In this document: positions 1 to 6,661 of the stretch, one piece after another
How positions within the stretch are numbered: position 1 is the stretch's first letter
Layout: every line of letters begins with the position of its first letter
Assembly (NCBI GenBank): GCA_003131705.1
Contig: PKUY01000176.1
Coordinates: 16,633-24,086, forward strand
Length of the DNA stretch: 7,454 bases
Source: Acidobacteriota bacterium
GTDB taxonomy: Bacteria > Acidobacteriota > Terriglobia > Acidiferrales > UBA7541
Reading direction: 5' to 3'
Made by a program: the position numbers and the translations under genes
Notes under the pieces: model-generated
The model's input: the letters and a program-made list of their open reading frames with translations, nothing else
What the model was told of the DNA's origin: nothing
Database searches by the model: none

Positions 1-210
1 CCGCGCATTCCAATTGACCGCGCGATGGACTTGGTACTCGATCGTGGATTGCCGGCACGCTCGGCCGCTGAAGTGCCCACTGGCGCAGCAATGGCGCCAA
101 CGGCCCTGGCGAGTGTTCCGGAAGGCGCCGACGTCCAGGGTCAATGCGATTACGTGACCGAAAAACAAAATGTGTTTGAAGGTGGCGAGAGCGGCGAATC
201 AAAGCATTAA
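1..210 (+). CDS. C-terminal fragment of a small respiratory-cluster protein of unknown function (5' partial)
   Basis: The frame is open from the first base to a TAA at 208-210, giving 69 visible residues with the start outside the window. The first 20 residues include RIPIDRAMDLVLDRGLP. I recall this pattern from the C-terminus of short, membrane-anchored, uncharacterised proteins encoded in acidobacterial respiratory clusters; this is memory, not a search. It is followed by an Ala/Pro/Glu-rich, low-complexity tail ending GESGESKH. There is no heme motif and no membrane segment in the visible part. It reads in the same direction as the SCO gene, with 68 bases between them, so it is probably the preceding member of the same operon. 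The ATG at 25 is internal to the conserved segment and is unlikely to be the true start. Function unknown. Confidence 0.6.
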   Translation, partial: PRIPIDRAMDLVLDRGLPARSAAEVPTGAAMAPTALASVPEGADVQGQCDYVTEKQNVFEGGESGESKH

Positions 211-278
211 GCTTCAAAGAGCGTAAGGCAGCCATTCGTTGGAAGCAATTGGAAGTAAAAGGTAGAGCGGAGTAAAAA

Positions 279-1139
279 GTGCAGCTTCGAAACAATTCGG
301 CGCGGACTTGGTTCATGGGCGCGATCATCGCGTCTGCGCTGCTGGTCTATCCCTCAAGGGCCGGCGCACAGTTTACGGATCCGATGCAGAACATCGGCGT
401 GCGTCCCGAGCTGCTCAAGGAAGTCGGCATCGATCAAAAACTGAACGATTCGATTCCGCTGAACCTGACATTTCGCGACGAGCACGGCAATCCGGTTGAA
501 CTGGCGCAGTATTTCGGCAGCAAGCCCATGATTCTCTCCCTCGTGTATTACAACTGCCCGATGCTCTGCACGCAGGTGCTGAACGGTCTTGATCGCAGCC
601 TCCAACTGATTCCCATGGAGATCGGGAAGGATTTTAATGTTGTCACGGTGAGCATCGACCCGACCGAAAGACCGGTCCTCGCCGAAGCAAAGCAGGTGAT
701 GTATGCGGGAATGTACGGGCGGCCGGGCGCAGTGCAGGGTTGGCATTTTCTCACGGGCGACGAGCCCCAAATTAAACAGCTCGCGGACTCTGTTGGATTC
801 CGCTATGCCTACGATCCTGATTCAAAGCAATACGCGCACGCCAGCGCGATCATGCTGTTGACGCCGGAAGGCAAGATTTCGCGTTATTTCTACGGCATCA
901 CCTATCCCGCGCGCGACTTGCGGCTGGGTTTGGACGAAGCATCGGAAGGAAAGATCGGCTCGCCGGTGGATCAGGTTCTGCTGTTTTGCTATCACTACGA
1001 TCCCCACACCGGTAAATATGGGCTAATCGTTTCCCGCGTCATTCAGATCAGTGGATTCCTGACGATTTTGATCGGTGGGATTTTGTTGATTGTGCTCTTC
1101 CGCGGCGAGAACGACACGCTGCGGGGGAGAGGCATATAA
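279..1139 (+). CDS. SCO1/SenC/PrrC family copper chaperone, membrane-anchored
   Basis: This is a 286-residue thioredoxin-fold protein of the SCO family, which delivers copper to, or reduces, the CuA site of oxidase subunit II on the outer face of the cytoplasmic membrane. The copper-binding motif is CPMLC at residues 93-97 (YYNCPMLC), and the third expected ligand is His187 in YAHAS. The VSIDPTE stretch at 124-130 is also typical of the family. An N-terminal hydrophobic stretch at about 11-30, ending AGA, looks like a signal peptide. Unlike the shorter classical SCO proteins, it also has a C-terminal membrane helix at about 254-275 followed by a basic tail. The GTG start at 279 has GGAG 6 bases upstream. 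It lies 47 bases before coxB, which fits its role in CuA assembly. A role as a thiol reductase is the main alternative within the family. Confidence 0.93.
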   Translation: MQLRNNSARTWFMGAIIASALLVYPSRAGAQFTDPMQNIGVRPELLKEVGIDQKLNDSIPLNLTFRDEHGNPVELAQYFGSKPMILSLVYYNCPMLCTQVLNGLDRSLQLIPMEIGKDFNVVTVSIDPTERPVLAEAKQVMYAGMYGRPGAVQGWHFLTGDEPQIKQLADSVGFRYAYDPDSKQYAHASAIMLLTPEGKISRYFYGITYPARDLRLGLDEASEGKIGSPVDQVLLFCYHYDPHTGKYGLIVSRVIQISGFLTILIGGILLIVLFRGENDTLRGRGI

Positions 1140-1157
1140 CGAGCGCGTGAGCGCACG
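1140..1157 (+). other. short hairpin with GNRA loop between the SCO gene and coxB
   Basis: GCGC at 1143-1146 pairs with GCGC at 1151-1154 around a GTGA loop, and an outer CG/CG pair lies beyond an A-A mismatch. There is no T-run after it, so it is not a normal intrinsic terminator. In an operon mRNA it could act as a small stability or processing element. With a stem this short it may also be chance. Confidence 0.2.
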
Positions 1158-1186
1158 TAAAGCTTGCAAAGGATCATAAAGAAACG

Positions 1187-2179
1187 GTGATGATGGGTCT
1201 CATTCAATCCGGTTTGAATTCAATCGCGCTCGCCGCGATGATTCCGTTACAGCCGGCGGCGGCTTCTACGATCGCTGATGGCGTGGACAAGCTGTATCTT
1301 ATCCTCTCGGGGATCACTGCATTTTTCACCATTCTGATCTTCTCCATCATTTTTTATTTCATGATTAAGTATCGCCGCCGCTCGCCGGATGAGCGGGCGC
1401 CGGAAACGCATACTTCGATGTTCCTGGAGCTTGCCTGGACGATCATTCCTTCGCTCATTTGCGTCGTCCTGTTTGTGTGGTCTTCGGAACTCTACGTTCG
1501 CAATTCGCGTCCGCCCAACGCCTCCACTGAGATTTTCGTCATCGGCAAGCAGTGGATGTGGCACCTTCAGCACCCGGAGGGTCCGCGCGAAATTAATGAG
1601 CTGCATGTGCCCGTGGGCGTGCCCGTCAAGCTCACCATGACTTCGCAGGATGTGATTCACGATTTCTATATTCCGGCCTTTCGCGTGAAGAAGGACGTGC
1701 TGCCGGGGCGCTATTCTTCGATTTGGTTCCAGCCCACCGAGACCGGCACGTTCCATCTCTTCTGCGCGCAATACTGCGGCACCAACCACTCGCAGATGAT
1801 CGGCTGGATATATGTGATGACGCCGACCGATTACTCCGCGTGGCTCGCAGGCGGCGAAAAAACCGAATCGATGGCCCAGCAGGGCGAACAGTTGTTCAGC
1901 CAGTTCGGTTGCGGCAACTGCCACGGCGGTGGCGACACCGCCCAGGGCCCATCGCTTGCCGGCCTCTACGGCAAGCCGCAAAGAATGTCGAACGGACAGA
2001 CGGCGGTCGTGGATGAAACTCTGATTCACCAAGCCATCCTGACGCCCAACTCCGTTCAGATGCCAAATTACAAGGCCATAATGCCCACGTACCAGGGGCA
2101 GGTCGACGAAGAACAGATGCTCCAGCTGATCGCGTACGTGAAATCGCTCGGCTCGGAAGAAAGGACGAGTGGTAAATGA
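1187..2179 (+). CDS. coxB: cytochrome c oxidase subunit II with fused cytochrome c domain (caa3-type)
   Basis: This 330-residue subunit accepts electrons and passes them to subunit I. Two membrane helices at about 36-62 and 79-104 anchor a periplasmic cupredoxin domain. The CuA ligands are visible: His158, Cys193, Cys197, His201 and Met204 in [12 protein letters not shown]. Glu81 ([10 protein letters not shown]) matches the conserved subunit II glutamate at the K-channel entrance. The aromatic stretch QWMWH at 122-126 is the expected electron-entry region. A cytochrome c domain follows at about 228-326, with heme motif CGNCH at 242-246 and Met299 (or Met292) as likely axial ligand. The usual Mg-site Glu between the two CuA cysteines is Gln195. 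The GTG at 1187 is followed by two in-frame ATGs (1190, 1193); AAAGGA at 1168-1173 lies 13 bases before the GTG, so the exact start is uncertain by up to two codons. It overlaps coxA by 4 bases. Confidence 0.96.
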   Translation: MMMGLIQSGLNSIALAAMIPLQPAAASTIADGVDKLYLILSGITAFFTILIFSIIFYFMIKYRRRSPDERAPETHTSMFLELAWTIIPSLICVVLFVWSSELYVRNSRPPNASTEIFVIGKQWMWHLQHPEGPREINELHVPVGVPVKLTMTSQDVIHDFYIPAFRVKKDVLPGRYSSIWFQPTETGTFHLFCAQYCGTNHSQMIGWIYVMTPTDYSAWLAGGEKTESMAQQGEQLFSQFGCGNCHGGGDTAQGPSLAGLYGKPQRMSNGQTAVVDETLIHQAILTPNSVQMPNYKAIMPTYQGQVDEEQMLQLIAYVKSLGSEERTSGK

Positions 2180-3813
2180 GCATGGCCATTGCAGATCTTC
2201 ACGAAGCCCCTGCCGATTCCAGCGTGAACTATCTCAACGCGACCTACGGCATACGATCGTGGCTTCTCACTAAGGACCATAAGCGCATCGGTCTGCTCTA
2301 CCTCGCGACGACAACGCTCATGTTTTTTGTCGGCGGCGGGGCGGCGGTTCTGATGCGGCTGCATCTGATCGAGCCGCAGGGCGCGCTGTTTGAGCCGGAA
2401 ACTTATAACAAGCTGTTTTCGACACACGGCATCATCATGGTGTTTTTCTTCATGGTCCCGTCGATTCCGGCCACGCTCGGAAACTTTCTGATTCCCCTGA
2501 TGATCGGCGCCCGCGATGTGGCGTTTCCGAAATTAAATCTGCTGAGCTGGTACGTTTTTGTCACCGGCTGCATTTTCGCTCTGTACGCGACCCTCTCGGG
2601 CGGCGTGGACACCGGCTGGACTTTTTATCCGCCTTATAGCAGTTCGTTCTCGCACACCCACGTTGTCGCTGTGGCGCTCGGCGTTTTCATCGCGGGATTT
2701 TCCTCGATTCTGACGGGCCTGAATTTTATTGTCACGATCCACAAAATGCGCGCTCCAGGCATGAGGTGGTTCCGTCTGCCCCTGTTCATCTGGGCCATGT
2801 ATGCGACCAGCCTTATTTTCGTTCTCGGAACGCCCGTAATCGCGATCACGCTTTTTCTGCTGGGGCTTGAGCGAATCCTGCACGTCGGGATTTTCGACCC
2901 CGCGGTGGGCGGCGACCCGCTGCTCTTCCAGCACTTGTTCTGGTTCTATTCGCATCCGGCCGTGTACATCATGATTTTGCCCGGCATGGGCGTAGTCAGC
3001 GAACTGATCACGGCCTTTTCGCGGAAAAAGATTTTCGGGTACAGCTTCGTCGCGTTTTCGAGCCTTTCCATCGCTGTGATCAGCTTCGTCGTGTGGGGCC
3101 ACCACATGTTCGTCACCGGCCAGTCGGTGTATGCGGGACTAGTTTTCTCCGCGTTGAGTTTCCTGGTAGCCATTCCTTCGGCGGTCAAGGTCTTCAACTG
3201 GACGGCGACGCTCTACAAGGGCTCGATCTCCTATGAGGCGCCGATGTTGTATGCGCTCGGGTTCGTCGGCCTGTTCACGATCGGCGGTCTCACGGGATTG
3301 TTTCTGGCCGCTCTCGCCACCGATGTGCACCTGAACGGCACGTACTTCATCGTCGCGCATTTCCACTACGTGATGGTGGGAGGTGCCGTGATGGCCTATC
3401 TCGGGGGAATGCACTTCTGGTGGCCGAAGATTACAGGGCGTCTCTATCCCGACTATTGGGCGCGTTTTGCGGCGTTCATGATTTTCGTGGGATTCAACCT
3501 TACATTCTTCCCCCAGTTCGTTCTCGGCTACCTGGGAATGCCGCGGCGCTACGCTGTGTATCCCGCGGAGTTTCAGGTGCTGAACGTGATGTCATCGGCG
3601 GGCGCTTCGATTCTTGGCGTCGGCTATCTGATTCCGCTCATCTATCTGACATGGTCGATGCGTTATGGCCCTCCGGCCGGTCCGAACCCCTGGGGCGCCA
3701 AGGGACTCGAGTGGACGACTTCCTCTCCTCCTCCCACCGAGAATTTTAAGGAAATTCCGATCGTGACCGAAGATGCGTACAACTATCCAACTCCCGAGGT
3801 CCCCCGTGTCTGA
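2176..3813 (+). CDS. coxA: cytochrome c oxidase subunit I, A2-type heme-copper oxidase
   Basis: This 545-residue, roughly 12-helix catalytic subunit reduces O2 to water and pumps protons. Ligands by position: His84 (THG) and His397 for the low-spin heme, His395 for the high-spin heme (AHFHY), and His260, His309 and His310 for CuB. YSHPAVY at 258-264 carries Tyr264, the partner for the His260-Tyr264 cross-link. It also has Tyr-Ser in place of the HPEVY glutamate, the signature of A2-type enzymes. Asp114 (MIGARD) marks the D-channel entrance and Lys338 (AVKVFNW) the K-channel. The usual HD pair before the heme ligands is replaced by Asn387-Gly388. The start overlaps the coxB stop as ATGA, with AAGGA at 2161-2165 upstream, so translation is probably coupled. 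The length is normal for the family and no frame break is seen. Confidence 0.98.
   Translation: MSMAIADLHEAPADSSVNYLNATYGIRSWLLTKDHKRIGLLYLATTTLMFFVGGGAAVLMRLHLIEPQGALFEPETYNKLFSTHGIIMVFFFMVPSIPATLGNFLIPLMIGARDVAFPKLNLLSWYVFVTGCIFALYATLSGGVDTGWTFYPPYSSSFSHTHVVAVALGVFIAGFSSILTGLNFIVTIHKMRAPGMRWFRLPLFIWAMYATSLIFVLGTPVIAITLFLLGLERILHVGIFDPAVGGDPLLFQHLFWFYSHPAVYIMILPGMGVVSELITAFSRKKIFGYSFVAFSSLSIAVISFVVWGHHMFVTGQSVYAGLVFSALSFLVAIPSAVKVFNWTATLYKGSISYEAPMLYALGFVGLFTIGGLTGLFLAALATDVHLNGTYFIVAHFHYVMVGGAVMAYLGGMHFWWPKITGRLYPDYWARFAAFMIFVGFNLTFFPQFVLGYLGMPRRYAVYPAEFQVLNVMSSAGASILGVGYLIPLIYLTWSMRYGPPAGPNPWGAKGLEWTTSSPPPTENFKEIPIVTEDAYNYPTPEVPRV
3796..3799 (+). promoter_or_regulatory. ribosome binding site that sets the coxC start
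   Basis: GAGG lies inside the end of coxA, 6 bases before the GTG at 3806. The alternative ATG at 3773 has no comparable site before it. This is why the GTG is preferred as the coxC start. Confidence 0.6.
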
Positions 3814-4477
3814 TACGGTCGCTCACGGCGCGCATCCACCGGGATTCGCCCACCAGTTCGAGGACATGACCCAGCAGCGCGAGGCTGGGAACCTCGGCAT
3901 GTGGGTGTTCCTGGTCACCGAAATTTTGTTCTTCGGAGGGATGTTCACCTCCTACATTATTTTTCGCACGCTTCACTTTGCGTCGTTCGAGGCAGGCAGC
4001 CATCTGCTGAAAGTTCAATTCGGCGCGACGAATACCGTCGTGCTGATTGTCAGCAGCTTGACGATGGCCCTAGCGATCCGCGCCGCGCAGACCGGAAAGC
4101 GCAAAGGACAGATTATCTTCTGGCTGATTTTGACCATGTTCCTCGGGGCGTTGTTCCTGGGCCTCAAGCTTCGGTACGAGTGGTATGCCGATTACGTGGA
4201 AGGCATCGTGCCGGGAATCAGCTGGAACTCTGGGGCTCACGCGCCGGGCGTGGAGCTTTTCATGTGTTTCTATTTCTTCATGACCGGATTGCACGCGATC
4301 CACATGGTGATCGGCCTTGGAATTCTGACGGTGCTCGTGATCATGGCCGCGCGCGATAAGTTTTCCTCGCGATATTACGCGCCGCTCGAAATCAGCGGGC
4401 TGTACTGGCACTTTGTCGATATCGTCTGGATTTTCCTGTTCCCGCTTTTGTATTTGATTGGCGGGCGCTACCAATAA
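3806..4477 (+). CDS. coxC: cytochrome c oxidase subunit III
   Basis: This is a 223-residue, five-helix subunit III of the short form common in caa3 oxidases. It has no redox centre; in the family it stabilises the core and helps keep proton uptake fast. Helices lie at about 31-54, 76-94, 101-126, 149-181 and 199-219. Recognisable signatures are [16 protein letters not shown] (30-45, with Glu39), [11 protein letters not shown] (157-167) and [18 protein letters not shown] (200-217). The chosen GTG start overlaps coxA by 8 bases, has GAGG 6 bases upstream, and gives an N-terminus MSDTVAH that fits the family. An in-frame ATG at 3773 would add 11 residues and overlap coxA by 41 bases; it is possible but less likely. 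Confidence 0.95.
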   Translation: MSDTVAHGAHPPGFAHQFEDMTQQREAGNLGMWVFLVTEILFFGGMFTSYIIFRTLHFASFEAGSHLLKVQFGATNTVVLIVSSLTMALAIRAAQTGKRKGQIIFWLILTMFLGALFLGLKLRYEWYADYVEGIVPGISWNSGAHAPGVELFMCFYFFMTGLHAIHMVIGLGILTVLVIMAARDKFSSRYYAPLEISGLYWHFVDIVWIFLFPLLYLIGGRYQ

Positions 4478-4482
4478 GGAGG
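4476..4482 (+). promoter_or_regulatory. strong ribosome binding site of coxD, overlapping the coxC stop codon
   Basis: AAGGAGG is a near-perfect Shine-Dalgarno sequence whose first two bases are the last two bases of the coxC TAA. It lies 10 bases before the ATG at 4493 and 7 bases before a TTG at 4490. It is the strongest such site in the operon and suggests efficient or partly independent translation of the small subunit. Confidence 0.75.
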
Positions 4483-4492
4483 TTGGCTATTG

Positions 4493-4855
4493 ATGTCTGA
4501 GCATTCCGAACACGACGGCCCTGTAGGGCACGTGGTGCCAATCAGCACCTACCTCCTCGTTTTCTTGGCCCTGATAGTTGGCACCGCGCTCACGACCTGG
4601 ATCGCCTACATTGATCTTGGCCGATGGAATACACCTGTGGCGCTCACGATCGCGGTTGTGAAGATGACCCTGGTTGTCCTCTTCTTTATGCATGTGAAGT
4701 ACGCGACAGGTTTGACGAGGATTGTGATCCTGGCGGGATTCTTCTGGCTCGCCATCATGGTCACGCTTGCGTCCTCCGACGAGCTGACGCGGAATTGGGA
4801 AATCGTTCCGCAAGGCTGGAACATGATCGTTCCGTTCGCGTCGCGCCTCTTCTAG
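4493..4855 (+). CDS. coxD: caa3-type cytochrome c oxidase subunit IV
   Basis: This 120-residue membrane protein is of the prokaryotic cytochrome c oxidase subunit IV family, a small non-catalytic subunit of caa3 and bo3 oxidases that supports assembly or stability. After a short His/Glu-rich N-terminus (MSEHSEHDGPVGH) there are three hydrophobic segments at about 19-40, 47-67 and 77-93. The second contains VVKMTLVVLFFMHVKY, the clearest family signature. It is the last gene of the oxidase operon, 15 bases after coxC. A TTG at 4490 directly before the ATG is the only close alternative start. The tail of about 27 residues after the third helix is Trp-containing and presumably on the outer face. 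Confidence 0.92.
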   Translation: MSEHSEHDGPVGHVVPISTYLLVFLALIVGTALTTWIAYIDLGRWNTPVALTIAVVKMTLVVLFFMHVKYATGLTRIVILAGFFWLAIMVTLASSDELTRNWEIVPQGWNMIVPFASRLF

Positions 4856-4865
4856 TTGCCAGCCG

Positions 4866-4887
4866 AGTGGCGTTCAGACGCACTTTT
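4866..4887 (+). terminator. possible rho-independent terminator of the oxidase operon
   Basis: AGTGGCGT (4866-4873) can pair with ACGCACT (4878-4884) around TCAG, with one bulged G, and a run of four T follows (4884-4887). It starts 10 bases after the coxD stop, where a terminator is expected. The stem is short and the T-run is weak, so confidence is limited. Confidence 0.4.
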
Positions 4888-4930
4888 CGAAGGGCGACTG
4901 TTTGACATCGCCAGAACTTCCGAACCTTTC

Positions 4931-4946
4931 AATTGTCAAAGAGCCA
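4931..4946 (-). promoter_or_regulatory. boxA-like antitermination motif
   Basis: The minus strand reads TGGCTCTTTGACAATT, which differs from the E. coli rrn boxA region (TGCTCTTTAACAATTT) at only a few positions. BoxA loads NusB/NusE to prevent early termination on long untranslated RNAs such as rRNA and some CRISPR transcripts. Here no rRNA or array follows: transcription from it would run into coxD in antisense. It may be a relic, part of a dispersed repeat, or chance. Confidence 0.35.
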
Positions 4947-4987
4947 TTGCCGCGCCCTTGTCTAGAAGGCCGGGCTCGCCATAGCGA

Positions 4988-5008
4988 TCACGCAAAGCGT
5001 GTGACACG
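4988..5008. repeat. overlapping inverted repeats (mutually exclusive hairpins)
   Basis: CACGC (4989-4993) pairs with GCGTG (4997-5001) around AAA. The same GCGTGT arm also forms a palindrome CGTGT-G-ACACG (4998-5008). The two structures share an arm and cannot form together. They could be an operator, an RNA switch, or decay debris; nothing here decides between these. Confidence 0.35.
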
Positions 5009-5064
5009 ACTCATTCCGTTTGGTCCTTTTTCACATTCCTTTTCGCGCTCGCCAACCTCTTATT

Positions 5065-5145
5065 TCAGTGTCGAGTAGCCGACACGCCCCTTCTGGGTTT
5101 TCAACGAGTTACGGTGATTTCTACTTGGCGGTCAGTGTCGAGTAG
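5065..5145. repeat. 14-bp direct repeat TCAGTGTCGAGTAG, two copies
   Basis: The copies are at 5065-5078 and 5132-5145, 67 bases apart start to start, and identical over 14 bases. The first copy continues into a hairpin: GTGTCG (5068-5073) pairs with CGACAC (5080-5085). The second lies within the 3' end of the weak minus-strand ORF and can pair its AGTAG end with CTACT at 5121-5125. Confidence 0.6.
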
Positions 5146-5301
5146 AAGTGTCCCGAAACCCAGTTGTCCGACGCTGACTTCGAGGCGGACGCTCAGCAGC
5201 TTCAGCGCTTCGACGTCGAATCCTATAGGCAGCTCAAGTGTTCTTGCGCTCACGACAGATCGCCCTTGTAGGTCTTCGGCTGGTACTTCACTGGCCAACA
5301 C
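5101..5301 (-). CDS. small hypothetical protein, weakly supported
   Basis: This 66-codon ORF starts with GTG at 5301 and is preceded on its strand by AAAGGA with 7 bases of spacing, a good ribosome binding site. Further upstream there is a TTGACA (minus strand, 5364-5369) with a TGTAAT 19 bases later, a possible promoter with a long spacer. The predicted protein (MLASEVPAEDLQGRSVV at its start, QVEITVTR at its end) is amphipathic, lacks Cys, His and Trp, and has no membrane segment or recognised motif. By my count about half of its codons end in G or C, which is not clearly coding-like for this GC-rich window. The opposite-strand ORF over the same bases is Ser/Arg/Thr-rich and looks like a shadow. 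This may be a real small gene, a decayed fragment, or a chance frame. Confidence 0.3.
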   Translation of the reverse strand: MLASEVPAEDLQGRSVVSARTLELPIGFDVEALKLLSVRLEVSVGQLGFGTLLLDTDRQVEITVTR

Positions 5302-5338
5302 AGCCGATTCCTTTGCCGGGCTTTACGTAGCGTCCGGT

Positions 5339-5369
5339 ATTACACTTCCACGCTACTATAAAATGTCAA
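5339..5369 (-). promoter_or_regulatory. possible promoter for the small minus-strand ORF
   Basis: On the minus strand there is a perfect TTGACA -35 hexamer (5369 to 5364) and a TGTAAT -10-like hexamer (5344 to 5339), with a 19-base spacer. The spacer is 2 bases longer than ideal. The ORF start follows about 38 bases after the -10. Confidence 0.35.
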
Positions 5370-5406
5370 GTACGTGAGTTTGGGTTTGGTGTAAAGAATG
5401 AACGCG

Positions 5407-5422
5407 ATTCGCCCGGTCGAAT
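5407..5422 (-). terminator. possible weak terminator after fabF
   Basis: ATTCG (5407-5411) and CGAAT (5418-5422) form a 5-bp stem with a 6-base loop, starting 15 bases beyond the fabF stop. On the minus strand it is followed by a T-rich but interrupted stretch (CGCGTTCATTCTTT). This is too weak to be confident. Confidence 0.25.
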
Positions 5423-5437
5423 TCATGAGGTTGGTGC

Positions 5438-6658
5438 TTAAACGGCGCGGAAAGCGATGACGGCGTTCAATCCGCCGAAGGCGAAAGAATTCGAGAGCGC
5501 CGCTCCCACACGAGCGGCGCGAGCCTTGTTCGGAACGTAGTCCAGATCGCACTCGGGATCGCGTTCGTTGTAATTCGCCGTGGGCGGCAGAATACCGTGG
5601 TGCAGGGCGAGAACGGTGGCGATGGCTTCGAGCGCGCCAGCGGCACCGAGGGCGTGACCGTGCATCGATTTTGTCGAACTGACGGCGAGCTTATCTGCGT
5701 GCGCGCCAAACACCGCACGGATCGCGCGTGTTTCCACAGGATCATTTCCCGACGTACCGGTGCCATGCGCGTTGATATATCCCACATCTTCGGGCGCAAG
5801 CCCGGCCTCGCGAAGGGCGCCGCGCATCGCCCGTGCTGGTCCATCCACGGTCGGCTGCGTCAGATGGTGAGCGTCCGAGGTCATACCCATGCCGCAGATC
5901 TCAGCGTAGATTTTCGCGCCGCGCGCTTTCGCCGCGTCGAAGGGCTCAAGAATCATCATCGCTCCGCCCTCGCCCAGAATGATGCCGCGGCGATCCTTGC
6001 TGAAGGGGCGGCAAGTGTCGGGAGAAATCACGCGCATGGCCTCCCAAGCCTTCAGCATGCCGACCGTAAACATTGCTTCGCTGCCGCCGGTGATCGCGAG
6101 ATCGGCCTCACCATCGCGCACCAGCCGAAACGCCTGACCCATGGCGTGATTTGCTGACGAGCAGGCGGTCGAAACGGTGTAAACCGGACCGCTCAGTCCC
6201 AAGTCCATCGAGATATGACTCGCCCCCGCATTCGCCATCGTTTTCGGGATCGTAAGCGGATGGACTCGCCCGCGTGCCTGTACCCACAGATCTTCAAACC
6301 CAGCCTCGATCGACGCCTGGCCGCCGACGGCCGAGCCGCACACAATCGCCGACCGTTCGCGCAGCTCCGGCGTCAGCTCGACGCCCGAATTGAGGAAAGC
6401 TTCACGCGCCGCGACGACCGAAAACTGTGCAAAGCGGTCCAGGTGGGCGTCCTTACCGCCTTCGAAGTGTTTCAGGGGATCAAAGCCGCGAACCTCAGCA
6501 CCATTGTGGATTTTCAGTCCGACGCGTGACCCCTCAACGGACTGAATCGGCCCAATAGCGGGGCGCCCTTCGCGCAGTGAATTCCACGTCTCGGTGAGGT
6601 TCAGGCCCAGCGGGGAGATGATACCGAGACCAGTGATCGCGACACGGCGAGCCGCCAT
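5438..6658 (-). CDS. fabF: beta-ketoacyl-[acyl-carrier-protein] synthase, FabF/KAS II type
   Basis: This 406-residue condensing enzyme joins malonyl-ACP to an acyl chain with loss of CO2 in the cytosol. The Cys-His-His triad is complete: Cys166 in STACSSANHA, His298 in NAHGTGT and His335 in STKSMHGHALGAAG, with the conserved Lys330. The C-terminal glycine-rich loop NSFAFGGLNA (390-399) is also present. Position 333 is His where E. coli FabF has Thr (MTGH). The ATG at 6658 lies 3 bases after the stop of the upstream acyl carrier protein gene, so the pair is probably translated together. Length is close to that of E. coli FabF. The STACSSANHAMGQAF segment and the pairing with a private ACP recall NodE-like synthases, so it may serve a special acyl chain rather than, or as well as, housekeeping fatty acids. 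Confidence 0.93.
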   Translation of the reverse strand: MAARRVAITGLGIISPLGLNLTETWNSLREGRPAIGPIQSVEGSRVGLKIHNGAEVRGFDPLKHFEGGKDAHLDRFAQFSVVAAREAFLNSGVELTPELRERSAIVCGSAVGGQASIEAGFEDLWVQARGRVHPLTIPKTMANAGASHISMDLGLSGPVYTVSTACSSANHAMGQAFRLVRDGEADLAITGGSEAMFTVGMLKAWEAMRVISPDTCRPFSKDRRGIILGEGGAMMILEPFDAAKARGAKIYAEICGMGMTSDAHHLTQPTVDGPARAMRGALREAGLAPEDVGYINAHGTGTSGNDPVETRAIRAVFGAHADKLAVSSTKSMHGHALGAAGALEAIATVLALHHGILPPTANYNERDPECDLDYVPNKARAARVGAALSNSFAFGGLNAVIAFRAV

Positions 6659-6661
6659 CCG

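Larger units (their letters stand above)
4856..5437. other. convergent intergenic region, about 580 bases, with repeats but no clear gene
   Basis: This gap separates coxD (plus strand) from fabF (minus strand). It is unusually long for the compact window. It contains the terminator-like hairpin at 4866-4887, a boxA-like motif on the minus strand at 4931-4946, a 7-bp inverted repeat TTTGACA/TGTCAAA (4901-4907 and 4934-4940), overlapping hairpins at 4988-5008, a 14-bp direct repeat (5065 and 5132), and one weak minus-strand ORF (5101-5301). No transposase remnant, tRNA or CRISPR repeat was recognised in it. Confidence 0.7.

Noticed and set aside
239..255. Direct repeat TTGGAAG twice, 10 bases apart, before the SCO gene
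   Set aside because: Seven bases in a purine-rich leader is too short to claim an operator.
1247..2032. Long minus-strand reading frame (261 codons) opposite coxB
   Set aside because: It is fully covered by coxB, which has complete CuA and heme motifs; its translation is Arg/His-rich without family features.
2533..3105. Minus-strand reading frame of 190 codons opposite coxA
   Set aside because: It lies opposite the most conserved part of subunit I and has a charged, low-complexity translation; a shadow.
5114..5377. Plus-strand reading frame of 87 codons in the intergenic region
   Set aside because: Its translation is rich in Ser, Arg and Thr, as expected from an antisense shadow, and it lacks a ribosome binding site.
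4856..5437. CRISPR array or rRNA/tRNA gene near the boxA-like motif
   Set aside because: No regularly spaced repeats, no cloverleaf and no rRNA core sequence are visible; only two copies of one 14-mer occur.
5597..6157. Plus-strand reading frame of 186 codons opposite fabF
   Set aside because: The opposite strand encodes FabF with all catalytic residues; this translation is Arg/His-rich and unlike a protein family.
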